A stretch of 64,000 nt of DNA from Nocardioides psychrotolerans (GTDB taxonomy: Bacteria > Actinomycetota > Actinomycetes > Propionibacteriales > Nocardioidaceae), in contig NZ_FOQG01000007.1 of assembly GCF_900113685.1 (NCBI RefSeq), positions 1 to 64,000 of the forward strand, given 5' to 3'. The position numbers and the translations under genes are program-made. Below are positions 53,039 to 60,958 of this stretch, piece after piece (the first letter of the stretch is position 1; each line of letters opens with the position of its first letter). The notes beneath the pieces are model-generated. The model did no database searches. It was not told where the DNA came from and was given only the letters and a program-made list of their open reading frames with translations.

Positions 53039-54106
53039 TCAGCCCTTGCGACCGAACAGCTTCCGCCCGGACCCAGCGGGAGCCGTGGACGCGGCGGCCT
53101 CGAGCTCCGCGATCCGCGCGTGCAGCGTCGTGAGCTCGCGGGCGTGCTCGCGGGCCATGTTGGCCTTGACCGTGCGGCGCACGTGGGCCTCGCGGGCCTT
53201 GGTGTGGTCGGTGGCGATCGCGACCGCGTAGTCGTGCGCGCGGGCGTAGTCGACACGCATCGCCGCGAACTCCTCCCCCACCGCCGTGTCCTGCGGCGAG
53301 TCGACGAGGTGGTTCATCAGCTCCCACGTGCGGTCGGCCATCGCACGCAGGTCGTCGGAGACGTCGATCTCGTCCCAGCTGATGTGGGAGCGGTAGAGCG
53401 TGGCGTCGATGAAGTCGTCGACCGCGTGGTGCTCCCCCGAGGCCAGGTCGGCGTTGTAGTCGAGCCCCAGCTGCTCCCCGGCCCGGCGCAGCGCGGTGCG
53501 CCAGTCGGCGAGCAGGTCGGCGTAGCGGACCATCGCGCGCCGGCCGTCGCGGGTGGCGATCTCGGTCTCGAAGGCGGCGTTGCACCAGGCCGCGATGTTG
53601 GCGGTCGCGCGCTGGCGGCGGAACTCCTCGGTCTGGTCGCCGAGGTAGGCAGTGTCACGCGACTTCGCGACCTCCACCGGGTGGCGCAGCATCGTGAGGA
53701 AGGTCAGCTCGCGTCCGGTCTCGGCCGCGGCCTCGCGCCACACGCCGTGCACCCAGAACGCCCGGGGGTCCTTGAGCAGCAGCTGCGGGTGACCGGCCTG
53801 CTCGCGCAGCCAGTCGACGAGCGTACGCCGTACGGCGGGGTCGGCGGCGACGCCGGCGGCCAGGGCCGCGGCCTCGGGCCGGGTGTCGATCGTGCGCACC
53901 GGGACCCGGTTGAGCAGCTCCTTGTGGAAGTCGATGACCCACTTCGACTCGTAGAAGCCGCGTGGGTTGGTCTCGTCGGCCTCGATCAGCGGCGGCGGGA
54001 TGTGCAGCCCCAGCCGCTCGAGGGCGCCGGCGACCGTGCTGGTGCCGCTGCGGCCGGAGCCGGTCACCAGGACCAGGCGCCCCGCGGTGTAGTCGATGTT
54101 CGTCAC
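53039..54106 (-). CDS. Sulfotransferase family protein
   Basis: 355 residues. The 5'-phosphosulfate loop LVTGSGRSGTSTV (about 12-24) and the 3'-phosphate motif LRHPVEVAKSRD (about 145) mark a PAPS-dependent sulfotransferase. The last 60 residues are a coiled-coil tail (REHARELTTLHARIAELEAA) with a Lys-rich end. The GTG at 54106 is preferred because the PAPS loop follows in the usual position and AGGG lies 9 nt upstream. The longer frame to 54175 adds a Gly-rich leader. The acceptor is probably a surface sugar made by the nearby glycosyltransferases. The 250 nt upstream (54107-54356) hold no gene. Confidence 0.85.
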   Translation of the reverse strand: MTNIDYTAGRLVLVTGSGRSGTSTVAGALERLGLHIPPPLIEADETNPRGFYESKWVIDFHKELLNRVPVRTIDTRPEAAALAAGVAADPAVRRTLVDWLREQAGHPQLLLKDPRAFWVHGVWREAAAETGRELTFLTMLRHPVEVAKSRDTAYLGDQTEEFRRQRATANIAAWCNAAFETEIATRDGRRAMVRYADLLADWRTALRRAGEQLGLDYNADLASGEHHAVDDFIDATLYRSHISWDEIDVSDDLRAMADRTWELMNHLVDSPQDTAVGEEFAAMRVDYARAHDYAVAIATDHTKAREAHVRRTVKANMAREHARELTTLHARIAELEAAASTAPAGSGRKLFGRKG

Positions 54107-54356
54107 GCGACTGGACCCTATCGTCCGGGGCGCGACCGGCCGCAGGCCTCCCGTCTCCCCCGTCCCACCCGCCACCGGCCGGAGGCGCCGTTACCGAATT
54201 GTGGATGTTCTGTTGATCCTTGCTGGGCCCCGCCGTCATAGGTTCTCCGAGTCAACAAAGTCTGACTCTGGTGACACGGGAGTCCGATCGGTCGCGATTC
54301 CGGGGGGAACGCGAACGGTCGGATTCACGGGAGCATGCTCGAGGACCGAAGAGCGC

Positions 54357-55442
54357 TCAGCCCTCCCCGACGCGGTTGCCCTCAGCGTCCCAGTGCGCGT
54401 CGACCTTCTTGCTCGGCTGCACGCGCGGCGGCTCCCCGGGCATCTTGGGGTGGTCCGGCGGGAAGTTGAGCTCGCCACCCGGCTGCTCGTCATAGAGCTT
54501 CAGCAGCGGCTCGATCGAGTAGGCCTCCTCATCGATCCCGGCCCACGGGTCCCCGTCGGCGAGCCGCTCCGGCACGCTGAAGAGGTGGTGCACTCCCGGG
54601 TCCGTCGTGGTCGCGAGCTCGTCCCAGGTCATCGGCGTCGAGACGGGAGCGCCCGGCAGGGGCCTCAGGGAGTACGCCGACGCGATGGTGCGGTCGCGAC
54701 AGTTCTGGTTGTAGTCGACGAAGATCCGCTCCCCGCGCTCCTCCTTCCACCACGCCGTCGTGACCTGGTCATCGCGCAGCTCGAGCTCGCGCCCGAAGCC
54801 GATCGCGGCGTGTCGCACGTCGGCAAAGTCCCACTCGGGCCGGATCCGCACGTAGACGTGCACCCCACGGTTGCCCGACGTCTTGGCGAAGCCGCGCAGC
54901 CCGAGCTCCTCGAGCAGCTCCTTGGCGACCCCCGCGACCCGCACCGCGTCGGTGAAGCCGGTGCCCGGCTGCGGGTCGAGGTCGATGCGCAGCTCGTCGG
55001 GCCGGTCCACGTCGGCGCGCCGCACCGCCCACGGGTGGAAGGTCAACGTGCCCATGTGGGACGCCCACACCGGCACCGCGATCTCGGTCGGGCACATCTC
55101 GTCGGCCGTGCGCCCCGAGGGGAACGTCACGCCGACCGTCTCGAGGTAGTCGGGGGCACCCCGCGGCACCCGCTTTTGGTAGAACGCCTCCGCCGCCTCC
55201 CCCGGCCGTCCCGTCGCCAGCGTGAACCCGTCGCGTACGCCGTCGGGCCACCGCTCCATCGCCGTCGGTCGATCGCGCAGGGCCCGCATCAGCCCGTCGT
55301 CGACGCTCGCGAAATACTCCGCCACCATCAGCTTGGTGACCTCGGGCGTCCGTCCGGTCGCCTCGTAGATCACCCGGTCCGGGCTCGACACGCGCACGGC
55401 GCGCCCCCCGGCGACGACCTCGGCAGCTGGTGTCTTGGGCAT
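54357..55442 (-). CDS. LigD-type DNA polymerase/primase (PolDom)
   Basis: 361 residues, stand-alone polymerase domain of the archaeo-eukaryotic primase fold used in non-homologous end joining and gap repair. The catalytic metal motif is DLDPQPG (about 150), the His/Ser nucleotide contact is SGNRGVHVYVRI, and the third Asp is in RIFVDYNQN. The C-terminus after about residue 290 is polar. There are no ligase or phosphoesterase domains, so it would work with a separate ligase such as LigC at 43292. ATG 55442 follows TAGGTT by 5 nt. Confidence 0.92.
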   Translation of the reverse strand: MPKTPAAEVVAGGRAVRVSSPDRVIYEATGRTPEVTKLMVAEYFASVDDGLMRALRDRPTAMERWPDGVRDGFTLATGRPGEAAEAFYQKRVPRGAPDYLETVGVTFPSGRTADEMCPTEIAVPVWASHMGTLTFHPWAVRRADVDRPDELRIDLDPQPGTGFTDAVRVAGVAKELLEELGLRGFAKTSGNRGVHVYVRIRPEWDFADVRHAAIGFGRELELRDDQVTTAWWKEERGERIFVDYNQNCRDRTIASAYSLRPLPGAPVSTPMTWDELATTTDPGVHHLFSVPERLADGDPWAGIDEEAYSIEPLLKLYDEQPGGELNFPPDHPKMPGEPPRVQPSKKVDAHWDAEGNRVGEG

Positions 55443-55447
55443 GGCTC

Positions 55448-55453
55448 AACCTA
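55448..55453 (-). promoter_or_regulatory. -10 element upstream of the LigD-polymerase gene
   Basis: TAGGTT on the minus strand ends 5 nt before ATG 55442. It is divergent from the sulfotransferase promoter 40 bp away. Confidence 0.4.
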
Positions 55454-55491
55454 ACCCGGCCGGCACCCCCATCCGTCGATGTGGCGATCGT

Positions 55492-55497
55492 TAGAGT
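55492..55497 (+). promoter_or_regulatory. -10 element for a leaderless sulfotransferase transcript
   Basis: TAGAGT ends 7 nt before GTG 55505, with no ribosome site in between. Confidence 0.5.
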
Positions 55498-55504
55498 GAC
55501 GCGC

Positions 55505-56374
55505 GTGCCACAGCCCCGCAAGACGTTCCTGATCGGCGCGGGCTGCCAGAAAGGCGGCACGACGTGGCTCTACAACCACCTGAAGAAGTCGCGGGAGCTC
55601 GCCCACGGCTACCGCAAGGAGTACCACGTCTTCGACAGCCTCGACCTGCCCTCGGAGGACTGGATGCGTCAGCGCATCCTGCGCCAGGCCGAGCGGGCCG
55701 TGGCCGCCGCCCAGCGCGGCGAGAAGGCCGACGCCGAGGTCATCCACCGCGCCAGCATGTACGTCGACCCGGAGCTCTACTACGACTACTTCGCCGGCCT
55801 GCTGCGGCGGGCTCCGCGCTTCCGCGCCGCAGCCGACCTGACCCCCGACTACGCGATGCTCCCCGCCGACCGGTTCCGCGCCGTGCGCGACGGCTTCGAC
55901 GCCCGGGGCGTCAGGACGGTGTCGGTGTTCCTGATGCGCGACCCGGTCGAGCGCACCTGGTCGCAGATCCGGATGCAGGCCGACCGCTCACCCGACCGGT
56001 TCACGGTCCCGACCGAGCAGGTGCTCGCCGAGCAGCACGCCGAGCCGGTCTACGAGCTGCGCAGCCACTACGGCGACACCATCGCCGCCCTCGACGCGGT
56101 GTTCGCACCCGAGGACGTGCACTACGGGTTCTACGAGTCGCTCTTCACCCACGACTCCGTGCGCGCGATCACCGACCTGCTCGGCATGGAGCCGATCGAG
56201 CCCGACCTCGGCACCCGCCGCAACTCCTCGAGCAGGACGACCTCACGGCTTCCCGAGGACGTCGCGCGGCACGTGGCGCAGCACTACGCCGACACCTACC
56301 GCGCCGTCGCCGACCGCTTCCCCGACGTCGACCTGCTCACCCTGTGGCCGCACAGCCGTCACGTGCTCGGCTGA
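55505..56374 (+). CDS. Sulfotransferase family protein (second)
   Basis: 289 residues. The PAPS loop FLIGAGCQKGGTTWLYNHL opens the protein, and the 3'-phosphate motif MRDPVERTWSQIRM lies near residue 145. Both are canonical for bacterial heparan/glycan-type sulfotransferases. It is not closely similar to the first copy at 53039 and lacks the coiled-coil tail. The GTG at 55505 is chosen since a TAGAGT element lies just upstream; earlier GTG codons would add unconserved residues. It ends 10 nt from the convergent Cys-rich gene. Confidence 0.85.
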   Translation: MPQPRKTFLIGAGCQKGGTTWLYNHLKKSRELAHGYRKEYHVFDSLDLPSEDWMRQRILRQAERAVAAAQRGEKADAEVIHRASMYVDPELYYDYFAGLLRRAPRFRAAADLTPDYAMLPADRFRAVRDGFDARGVRTVSVFLMRDPVERTWSQIRMQADRSPDRFTVPTEQVLAEQHAEPVYELRSHYGDTIAALDAVFAPEDVHYGFYESLFTHDSVRAITDLLGMEPIEPDLGTRRNSSSRTTSRLPEDVARHVAQHYADTYRAVADRFPDVDLLTLWPHSRHVLG

Positions 56375-56384
56375 CCCGGGCCGG

Positions 56385-56711
56385 CTAGAGCAACGAGTTG
56401 GGCTCGAACGTCGGCTGCTGGTCGGCGTCCTCGCGGTTGGGCCGGACGAACTCGAAGCCTGAGGTCGTCACGACCTCCCACGTCGGGTCGGCGTAGGGCA
56501 GCGCCCGCAGCTCCGTCACGCACCCAGCGTGCAGCGGTGGCGCGTGGAAGGCGTTGCGGCCGACCTCGAGCGGGGTGCCGACGAAGGCGACGGGTCGCCC
56601 GAGCGGCCGCGAGCACATCCCGCAGATGCGCGACAGCGCGCACTGCGTGACGCGGGCCTTGACCAGCTCACCCCCGGCACCCCACGCGAACGGCAGGACC
56701 GTCACGCTCAC
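56385..56711 (-). CDS. Small Cys-rich protein coupled to the desaturase
   Basis: 108 residues. A possible metal site is visible: CALSRICGMCSRPLGRPVAF followed by PPLHAGCVTEL (four to five Cys plus His), near residues 24-70. No known domain is recognised; it could bind zinc or iron. The GTG start at 56711 overlaps the desaturase stop (GTGA 56708-56711), so it is made together with the desaturase and may help it, which is inference. The longer frame upstream is the desaturase read out of frame. Confidence 0.7.
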   Translation of the reverse strand: MSVTVLPFAWGAGGELVKARVTQCALSRICGMCSRPLGRPVAFVGTPLEVGRNAFHAPPLHAGCVTELRALPYADPTWEVVTTSGFEFVRPNREDADQQPTFEPNSLL

Positions 56712-57901
56712 GAAGCCGCCTTGCGCATGTAGGCGCCCGTCTCCTGGCGACGGGTCGGGCGCTCGGCGTCGGTCTTGCGACCACGGTCGATCGACGGTGA
56801 CGGCGGCTCGGGCGAGTCGTCGGACGTCATGGCGTTGGGCAGCGAGAGCTTCATGATCGTGCGCAGCGTCTGGCCGTACTGACGGTAGAGCGGGCCGGTC
56901 GTGTAGGGGATGTCGTACTTCTCGCAAAGCGCGCGGACCTTGACCGCGATCTCCGGGTAGCGGTTGCTCGGGAGGTCGGGGAAGACGTGGTGCTCGATCT
57001 GGTAGCCGAGGCTTCCGGCCATGACGTGCGTCAGCCGCGAGCCCTCGAAGTTGGCCGAGCCGAGCATCTGGCGCAGGTACCACTCGGCGCGGGTCTCGTC
57101 CTCGATCTCCTCCTCGGTGAAGTGCAGAGCACCGTCAGGGAAGTGCCCGCAGAAGATGATCATGTAGGACCACAGGTTGCGCGTGACGTTGGCCGTCGCG
57201 TTGGCCGTGAGCGTCGTCTTCCAGTTCTTGCCCGAGAGCGCCGGGTAGACGATGTAGTCCTTGAGGATCTGGTTGCGGCCCTTCTTGACGATCTGCTTGA
57301 GCTGCCGCTTCATCTCCTTCGGGTCCTTCTTGCCCTTCCGGATCGCCTCGAGGTCGAGGTCGTGGAGAGCGACGCCCCACTGGAAGAGGCCGGCGAGCAA
57401 CGCGTTGTAGACGGGCTGCCCGAGGTTGACCGGGTGCCACTTCTGCTCGCGCGCCATCCGCAGGATGCCGTAGCCGATGTCGTTGTCGTGGCCGAGCACG
57501 TTGGTGAACTGGTGGTGCACGTAGTTGTGCGAGTGCTTCCACTGCTCCGCCGGCTGGGCGGTGTCCCACTCCCAGTTGGAGGAGTGGATCTCGGGGTCGT
57601 TCATCCAGTCCCACTGGCCGTGCATGACGTTGTGGCCGATCTCCATGTTCTCGAGGATCTTGGCCGCGCCGAGCATGGCGGTGCCAGCGGCCCAGGCCGG
57701 CTTCTTGTGGGAGGCGAAGAGCGCCACCCGGCCGGCGAAGGCGAGGCCACGCTGGATGCGGATCATCTTGTTGATGTACGCCGCGTCAGCGGCGCCGCGC
57801 GACTCCTCGATCTCGGTGCGGATCGCGTCGAGCTCGCGACCGAGCTGCTCCACCTCCTCCGTGCTGAGGTGGGTGTACTCCTTGACGTCTGCGATGGCCA
57901 T
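56708..57901 (-). CDS. Membrane fatty-acid desaturase (DesA3-like acyl-CoA desaturase)
   Basis: 397 residues. The three His boxes of the di-iron site are intact: GHNVMHGQW (about 88-96), HSHNYVHHQF (about 123-132) and QIEHHVFPDLP (about 302-312). Hydrophobic segments are short, as in the mycobacterial DesA3 group. It adds a double bond to acyl chains (delta-9 likely) using electrons from the adjacent reductase. ATG 57901 lies 9 nt after the reductase stop. It forms an operon with the reductase and the small Cys-rich protein. Confidence 0.94.
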   Translation of the reverse strand: MAIADVKEYTHLSTEEVEQLGRELDAIRTEIEESRGAADAAYINKMIRIQRGLAFAGRVALFASHKKPAWAAGTAMLGAAKILENMEIGHNVMHGQWDWMNDPEIHSSNWEWDTAQPAEQWKHSHNYVHHQFTNVLGHDNDIGYGILRMAREQKWHPVNLGQPVYNALLAGLFQWGVALHDLDLEAIRKGKKDPKEMKRQLKQIVKKGRNQILKDYIVYPALSGKNWKTTLTANATANVTRNLWSYMIIFCGHFPDGALHFTEEEIEDETRAEWYLRQMLGSANFEGSRLTHVMAGSLGYQIEHHVFPDLPSNRYPEIAVKVRALCEKYDIPYTTGPLYRQYGQTLRTIMKLSLPNAMTSDDSPEPPSPSIDRGRKTDAERPTRRQETGAYMRKAAS

Positions 57902-57910
57902 GCGTGTCTC

Positions 57911-58984
57911 CTAGATGTCGAGCGTGCAGTCACCGACGGCGGCGGTGATGCACGTCTGGATCTGCTCGTTGGGCTGGTTGTAGTCGTCGCCGTTGCGCAG
58001 GTCGCGGACCGCTCCGGAGACGAGGGTGACGGTGCAGGTGTGGCAGATGCCCATGCGGCAGCCGTAGGGCATGCCGACGCCGGCCTGCTCGCCGGCCTCG
58101 AGGACGGTGGTGGCTCCGTCCACCTCCACGCTCTTGCTGGAGTTGCGGAAGGTGATCGTGCCGCCTTCTCCGCCCTCGCCACCGAGCTGGAGGTTGAAGC
58201 GTTCGAGGTGCAGACGCTCCTCGAGGCCGGCCTCGCTCCAGTGCGTGTCGATCGCGTCGAGCATCGGGCCGGGACCACAGGCCCAGGTCTCGCGCTCGCG
58301 CCAGTCGCCGGCGACCCGGTCGAGGTCACCCAGGTCGAGCATCCCGTCGAGGTCGGTGTGCAGCTGGTGGAAGCTCAACGACGGGTTCTTCTCGGACAGC
58401 GCCAGGAGCTCGTCGCGGAAGATCATCCGCTCGGGCGTCGTCGAGGAGTAGTGCATGACGACGTCGGGCATCGTGCCGCGGCGGTCGAGCGTGCGCAGCA
58501 TCGACATGACCGGGGTGATGCCGCTGCCACCGACGAGGAAGAGCACCTTCGCGGGCGGCGGGTCGGGCAGCACGAAATCACCCTCGGGCAGCGCCAGCCG
58601 CACGATGGTGCCGGGCTCGAGACCGGACACGAGGTGTGCCGAGAGCAACCCCTCGGGCATCGCCCGCACCGTGATCGCGATGGTGCGGCCGCTGCGCTTG
58701 GGCGGTGAGCTGACCGAGTAGGAACGCCACTGGAACTTGCCGTCGACCTGCACCCCGATGCCGACGTACTGACCGGGGCGGTGGTCGTAGCGCCAGCCCC
58801 AGCCCGGACGGATGACCAGGGTCGCGGCATCGGCCGTCTCGGGGATGACCTTCTCGACGCGCCCCCGCAGCTCGCGGGTGCTCCACAGTGGGTTGATGAG
58901 CGACAGGTAGTCGTCGGGGTGCAGCGGGGTCGTGAGCTTGTTGCCCGCCCTGCGCACGCGTTCCCACGGGATGGTGCTCGCCAT
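57911..58984 (-). CDS. Ferredoxin-NADP reductase fused to 2Fe-2S ferredoxin (desaturase electron donor)
   Basis: 357 residues. The FAD-binding motif RSYSVSSPP (about 88-96), the NAD(P)-binding VGGSGITPVMSM (about 150-161) and the CGPGPM loop belong to the reductase part. The last 85 residues are a plant-type 2Fe-2S ferredoxin with CRMGICHTC and a fourth Cys in QTCITAAVG. It passes electrons from NAD(P)H to the desaturase, like mycobacterial Rv3230c for DesA3. GAAGGAGG, 5 nt before ATG 58984, is a strong ribosome site. First gene of the operon. Confidence 0.93.
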   Translation of the reverse strand: MASTIPWERVRRAGNKLTTPLHPDDYLSLINPLWSTRELRGRVEKVIPETADAATLVIRPGWGWRYDHRPGQYVGIGVQVDGKFQWRSYSVSSPPKRSGRTIAITVRAMPEGLLSAHLVSGLEPGTIVRLALPEGDFVLPDPPPAKVLFLVGGSGITPVMSMLRTLDRRGTMPDVVMHYSSTTPERMIFRDELLALSEKNPSLSFHQLHTDLDGMLDLGDLDRVAGDWRERETWACGPGPMLDAIDTHWSEAGLEERLHLERFNLQLGGEGGEGGTITFRNSSKSVEVDGATTVLEAGEQAGVGMPYGCRMGICHTCTVTLVSGAVRDLRNGDDYNQPNEQIQTCITAAVGDCTLDI

Positions 58985-59017
58985 CGAGCCTCCTTCAAGC
59001 CACGGTCGGCCGGTCCG

Positions 59018-59028
59018 ACTGAGTCAGT
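59018..59028. promoter_or_regulatory. Palindrome ACTGAGTCAGT upstream of the reductase-desaturase operon
   Basis: A perfect 11-bp palindrome lies 34 bp before ATG 58984, in the 115-bp gap shared with divergent msrB. Its place fits a repressor operator. No regulator gene is adjacent. Confidence 0.3.
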
Positions 59029-59086
59029 GAACAGGTGTGCACTGCGGTTCGTCAACAGACCGAAGGGGTGATTTCCGGACGGCTAC

Positions 59087-59092
59087 TACCGT
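59087..59092 (+). promoter_or_regulatory. -10 element for a leaderless msrB transcript
   Basis: TACCGT ends 7 nt before ATG 59100. The spacer GGGGCCC has no ribosome site. Confidence 0.45.
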
Positions 59093-59099
59093 GGGGCCC

Positions 59100-59504
59100 A
59101 TGGCCTACAACGTGGACAAGACCGACGAGCAGTGGCGCGAGGAGCTCACCCCCGAGGAGTACGCCGTGCTGCGCAAGGCCGGCACGGAGCGCGCCTTCGT
59201 CGGCACCTACACCGACACCGAGACGAAGGGCGTCTACTCGTGCAAGGCCTGCCAGGCCGAGCTCTTCGAGTCCGACACCAAGTTCCACTCCGGGTGCGGG
59301 TGGCCGAGCTTCTACCAGCCGATGACCGACACGATCGAGTACATCGAGGACGTGAGCCACGGGATGAAGCGCGTCGAGGTGCGCTGCGCGAAGTGCGGCT
59401 CGCACCTCGGCCACGTCTTCCCCGACGGCCACGGCACGCCGACCGGCGACCGCTACTGCATCAACTCGATCAGCCTGACCCTCGCACCGGCCGACGACGC
59501 CTGA
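59100..59504 (+). CDS. msrB: Peptide-methionine (R)-S-oxide reductase MsrB
   Basis: 134 residues. It reduces methionine-R-sulfoxide in proteins. Zinc cysteines appear in CKAC and CAKC, the substrate pocket in [12 protein letters not shown], and the catalytic Cys in RYCINSISL near the C-terminus. Full length for the family. ATG 59100 is used because of the TACCGT element; the longer frame to 59037 has no family match. It is divergent from the reductase operon. Confidence 0.96.
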   Translation: MAYNVDKTDEQWREELTPEEYAVLRKAGTERAFVGTYTDTETKGVYSCKACQAELFESDTKFHSGCGWPSFYQPMTDTIEYIEDVSHGMKRVEVRCAKCGSHLGHVFPDGHGTPTGDRYCINSISLTLAPADDA

Positions 59505-59522
59505 GTCGTCGGGAGGACCGGG

Positions 59523-60170
59523 TCACTCGACGTCGACGAGGGCCGGGTTGACCAGGACGACGGACTCGCCGTACTCCTCGTCGGCCCAGGCCTGGATCGA
59601 GCCGTCGTCGTAGGTCACGTCGACCATCACGTGGCCGTCGCCGCCATAGGCACCCTGGGCGCCGGGCAGGTCGCCGACCTCGGTCGCGATCTCCTGGAGC
59701 TCGGCGTCGGTGTAGGCGGTCGCGGGTGACGGCAGCTCCGTGGGCTCCGGCATCATCGGGTCGTAGAGCGCCCCCGGGATCGCCTCGCTCACGGTGAAGG
59801 CGGCGCCGTCCCAGGTGCCGGTCACGGCGAAGGTGCCCCAGCGGATCTGGCCCTGCTGCTCGAACACGCCCTGCTGATCGGCCCAGTCCCAGTTGGGGAT
59901 CGCGGGGCCGCCGCACTGCGGCGGGTAGGACTCGGCGATCGCGCCGAGGCAGAGCTCGACGGGGCCGGTCCCGGTGTCCATGACGGTCGGCAGGCTGGCG
60001 CTGCGCACCTCGCCGGGCGCCGCCGGCACCTCGGTGGGGCGCTCGAGCGACGAAGCGCCGGCGCCGCCGGCACCTGCCGGGTCCTGGACGACGTCGCCGC
60101 CCTGGTCGTCACCGCCGCACGAGACGAGCAGCGGAACGGCGAGGAACAGGGCGACGACGGCGGTCTTCAT
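59523..60170 (-). CDS. Lipoprotein of unknown function
   Basis: 215 residues. A short basic start, a hydrophobic stretch and lipobox LVSC (C18) predict a lipid-anchored extracytoplasmic protein. It has a low-complexity Gly/Asp/Ala linker and a C-terminal domain with two cysteines (ELCLGAIAESYPPQCGG). No domain recognised. GTAGGAG immediately precedes ATG 60170. It is convergent with msrB, 18 nt apart. The longer frame upstream is a hemQ shadow. Confidence 0.8.
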   Translation of the reverse strand: MKTAVVALFLAVPLLVSCGGDDQGGDVVQDPAGAGGAGASSLERPTEVPAAPGEVRSASLPTVMDTGTGPVELCLGAIAESYPPQCGGPAIPNWDWADQQGVFEQQGQIRWGTFAVTGTWDGAAFTVSEAIPGALYDPMMPEPTELPSPATAYTDAELQEIATEVGDLPGAQGAYGGDGHVMVDVTYDDGSIQAWADEEYGESVVLVNPALVDVE

Positions 60171-60238
60171 GCTCCTACGACGCGCCCGTCGCCGATCGCG
60201 TTCCCGGTCTCGACGCGAGGCGGTGTCGGTCCCATCGA

Positions 60239-60958
60239 TCAGGGCAGCCGCTGGACCAGCTCGGCGACCGGCGTCAGCGCGCCGGTGTAGAACGGGACCT
60301 CCTCGCGCACGTGGCGGCGGGCTCCGGAGGCGCGGAGGTCGCGCATCAGGTCGACGATGCGGTGCAGCTCGTCGGCCTCGAAGGCCAGCATCCACTCGTA
60401 GTCGCCGAGCGCGAAGCTGGCGACCGTGTTGGCCCGGACGTCGGGGTAGGGACGGGCCTGCATGCCGTGCTCCTTGAGCATGGTGCGGCGCTCGTCGTCC
60501 GGCAGGAGGTACCACTCGTAGGACCGGACGAACGGGTAGACGCACACGTGCCGCTTGGGCGCCTCCTCGTCGAGGAACGCCGGCACGTGGCTCTTGTTGA
60601 ACTCGGCCGGGCGGTGCAGCGCCAGCTGCGACCAGACCGGGTCGAGGCGACGACCGAAGGAGGTGCGACGGAAGCGGTGGTAGGCCTGCTGGAGCGACTC
60701 GGAGTCCTCGGCGTGCCACCAGACCATCAGGTCGGCGTCGGCGCGCAGACCCGCCACGTCGTAGACGCCACGGACCACGACGCCGCCCTCGCCGAGCTCG
60801 GTGAAGAGCTCCTCGACCTCAGCCCCCTCGGCGTCGCGGTCGGCCGATCCCGGTCCGTCACCCAGCACGTCGGCGAGTCGGAAGACCGACCACATCGTGT
60901 AGCGGATGGAGTCGTTGATCTCGCGCACCCGTGCGGCGTTGCTCTGCTGCTCGCTCAT
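60239..60958 (-). CDS. hemQ: Coproheme decarboxylase HemQ (chlorite dismutase-like)
   Basis: 239 residues. It converts coproheme to haem b with peroxide, the last step of the coproporphyrin route in Gram-positive bacteria. Family features are the [10 protein letters not shown] opening, [30 protein letters not shown] and [20 protein letters not shown]. The catalytic Tyr position (YPFVRSYEW) is present. ATG 60958 overlaps the cgoX stop (ATGA 60955-60958), so translation is coupled. No ferrochelatase is seen in the window. Confidence 0.95.
   Translation of the reverse strand: MSEQQSNAARVREINDSIRYTMWSVFRLADVLGDGPGSADRDAEGAEVEELFTELGEGGVVVRGVYDVAGLRADADLMVWWHAEDSESLQQAYHRFRRTSFGRRLDPVWSQLALHRPAEFNKSHVPAFLDEEAPKRHVCVYPFVRSYEWYLLPDDERRTMLKEHGMQARPYPDVRANTVASFALGDYEWMLAFEADELHRIVDLMRDLRASGARRHVREEVPFYTGALTPVAELVQRLP

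Noticed and set aside
54107..54356. Possible small gene or promoter between the sulfotransferase and LigD-polymerase genes
   Set aside because: Short inverted elements (GAGTC...GACTC) exist but no -10/-35 pair with proper spacing and no credible frame.
43292..55442. A complete NHEJ operon
   Set aside because: LigC and LigD polymerase are present but there is no ku gene in the window, so only the partial set is claimed.
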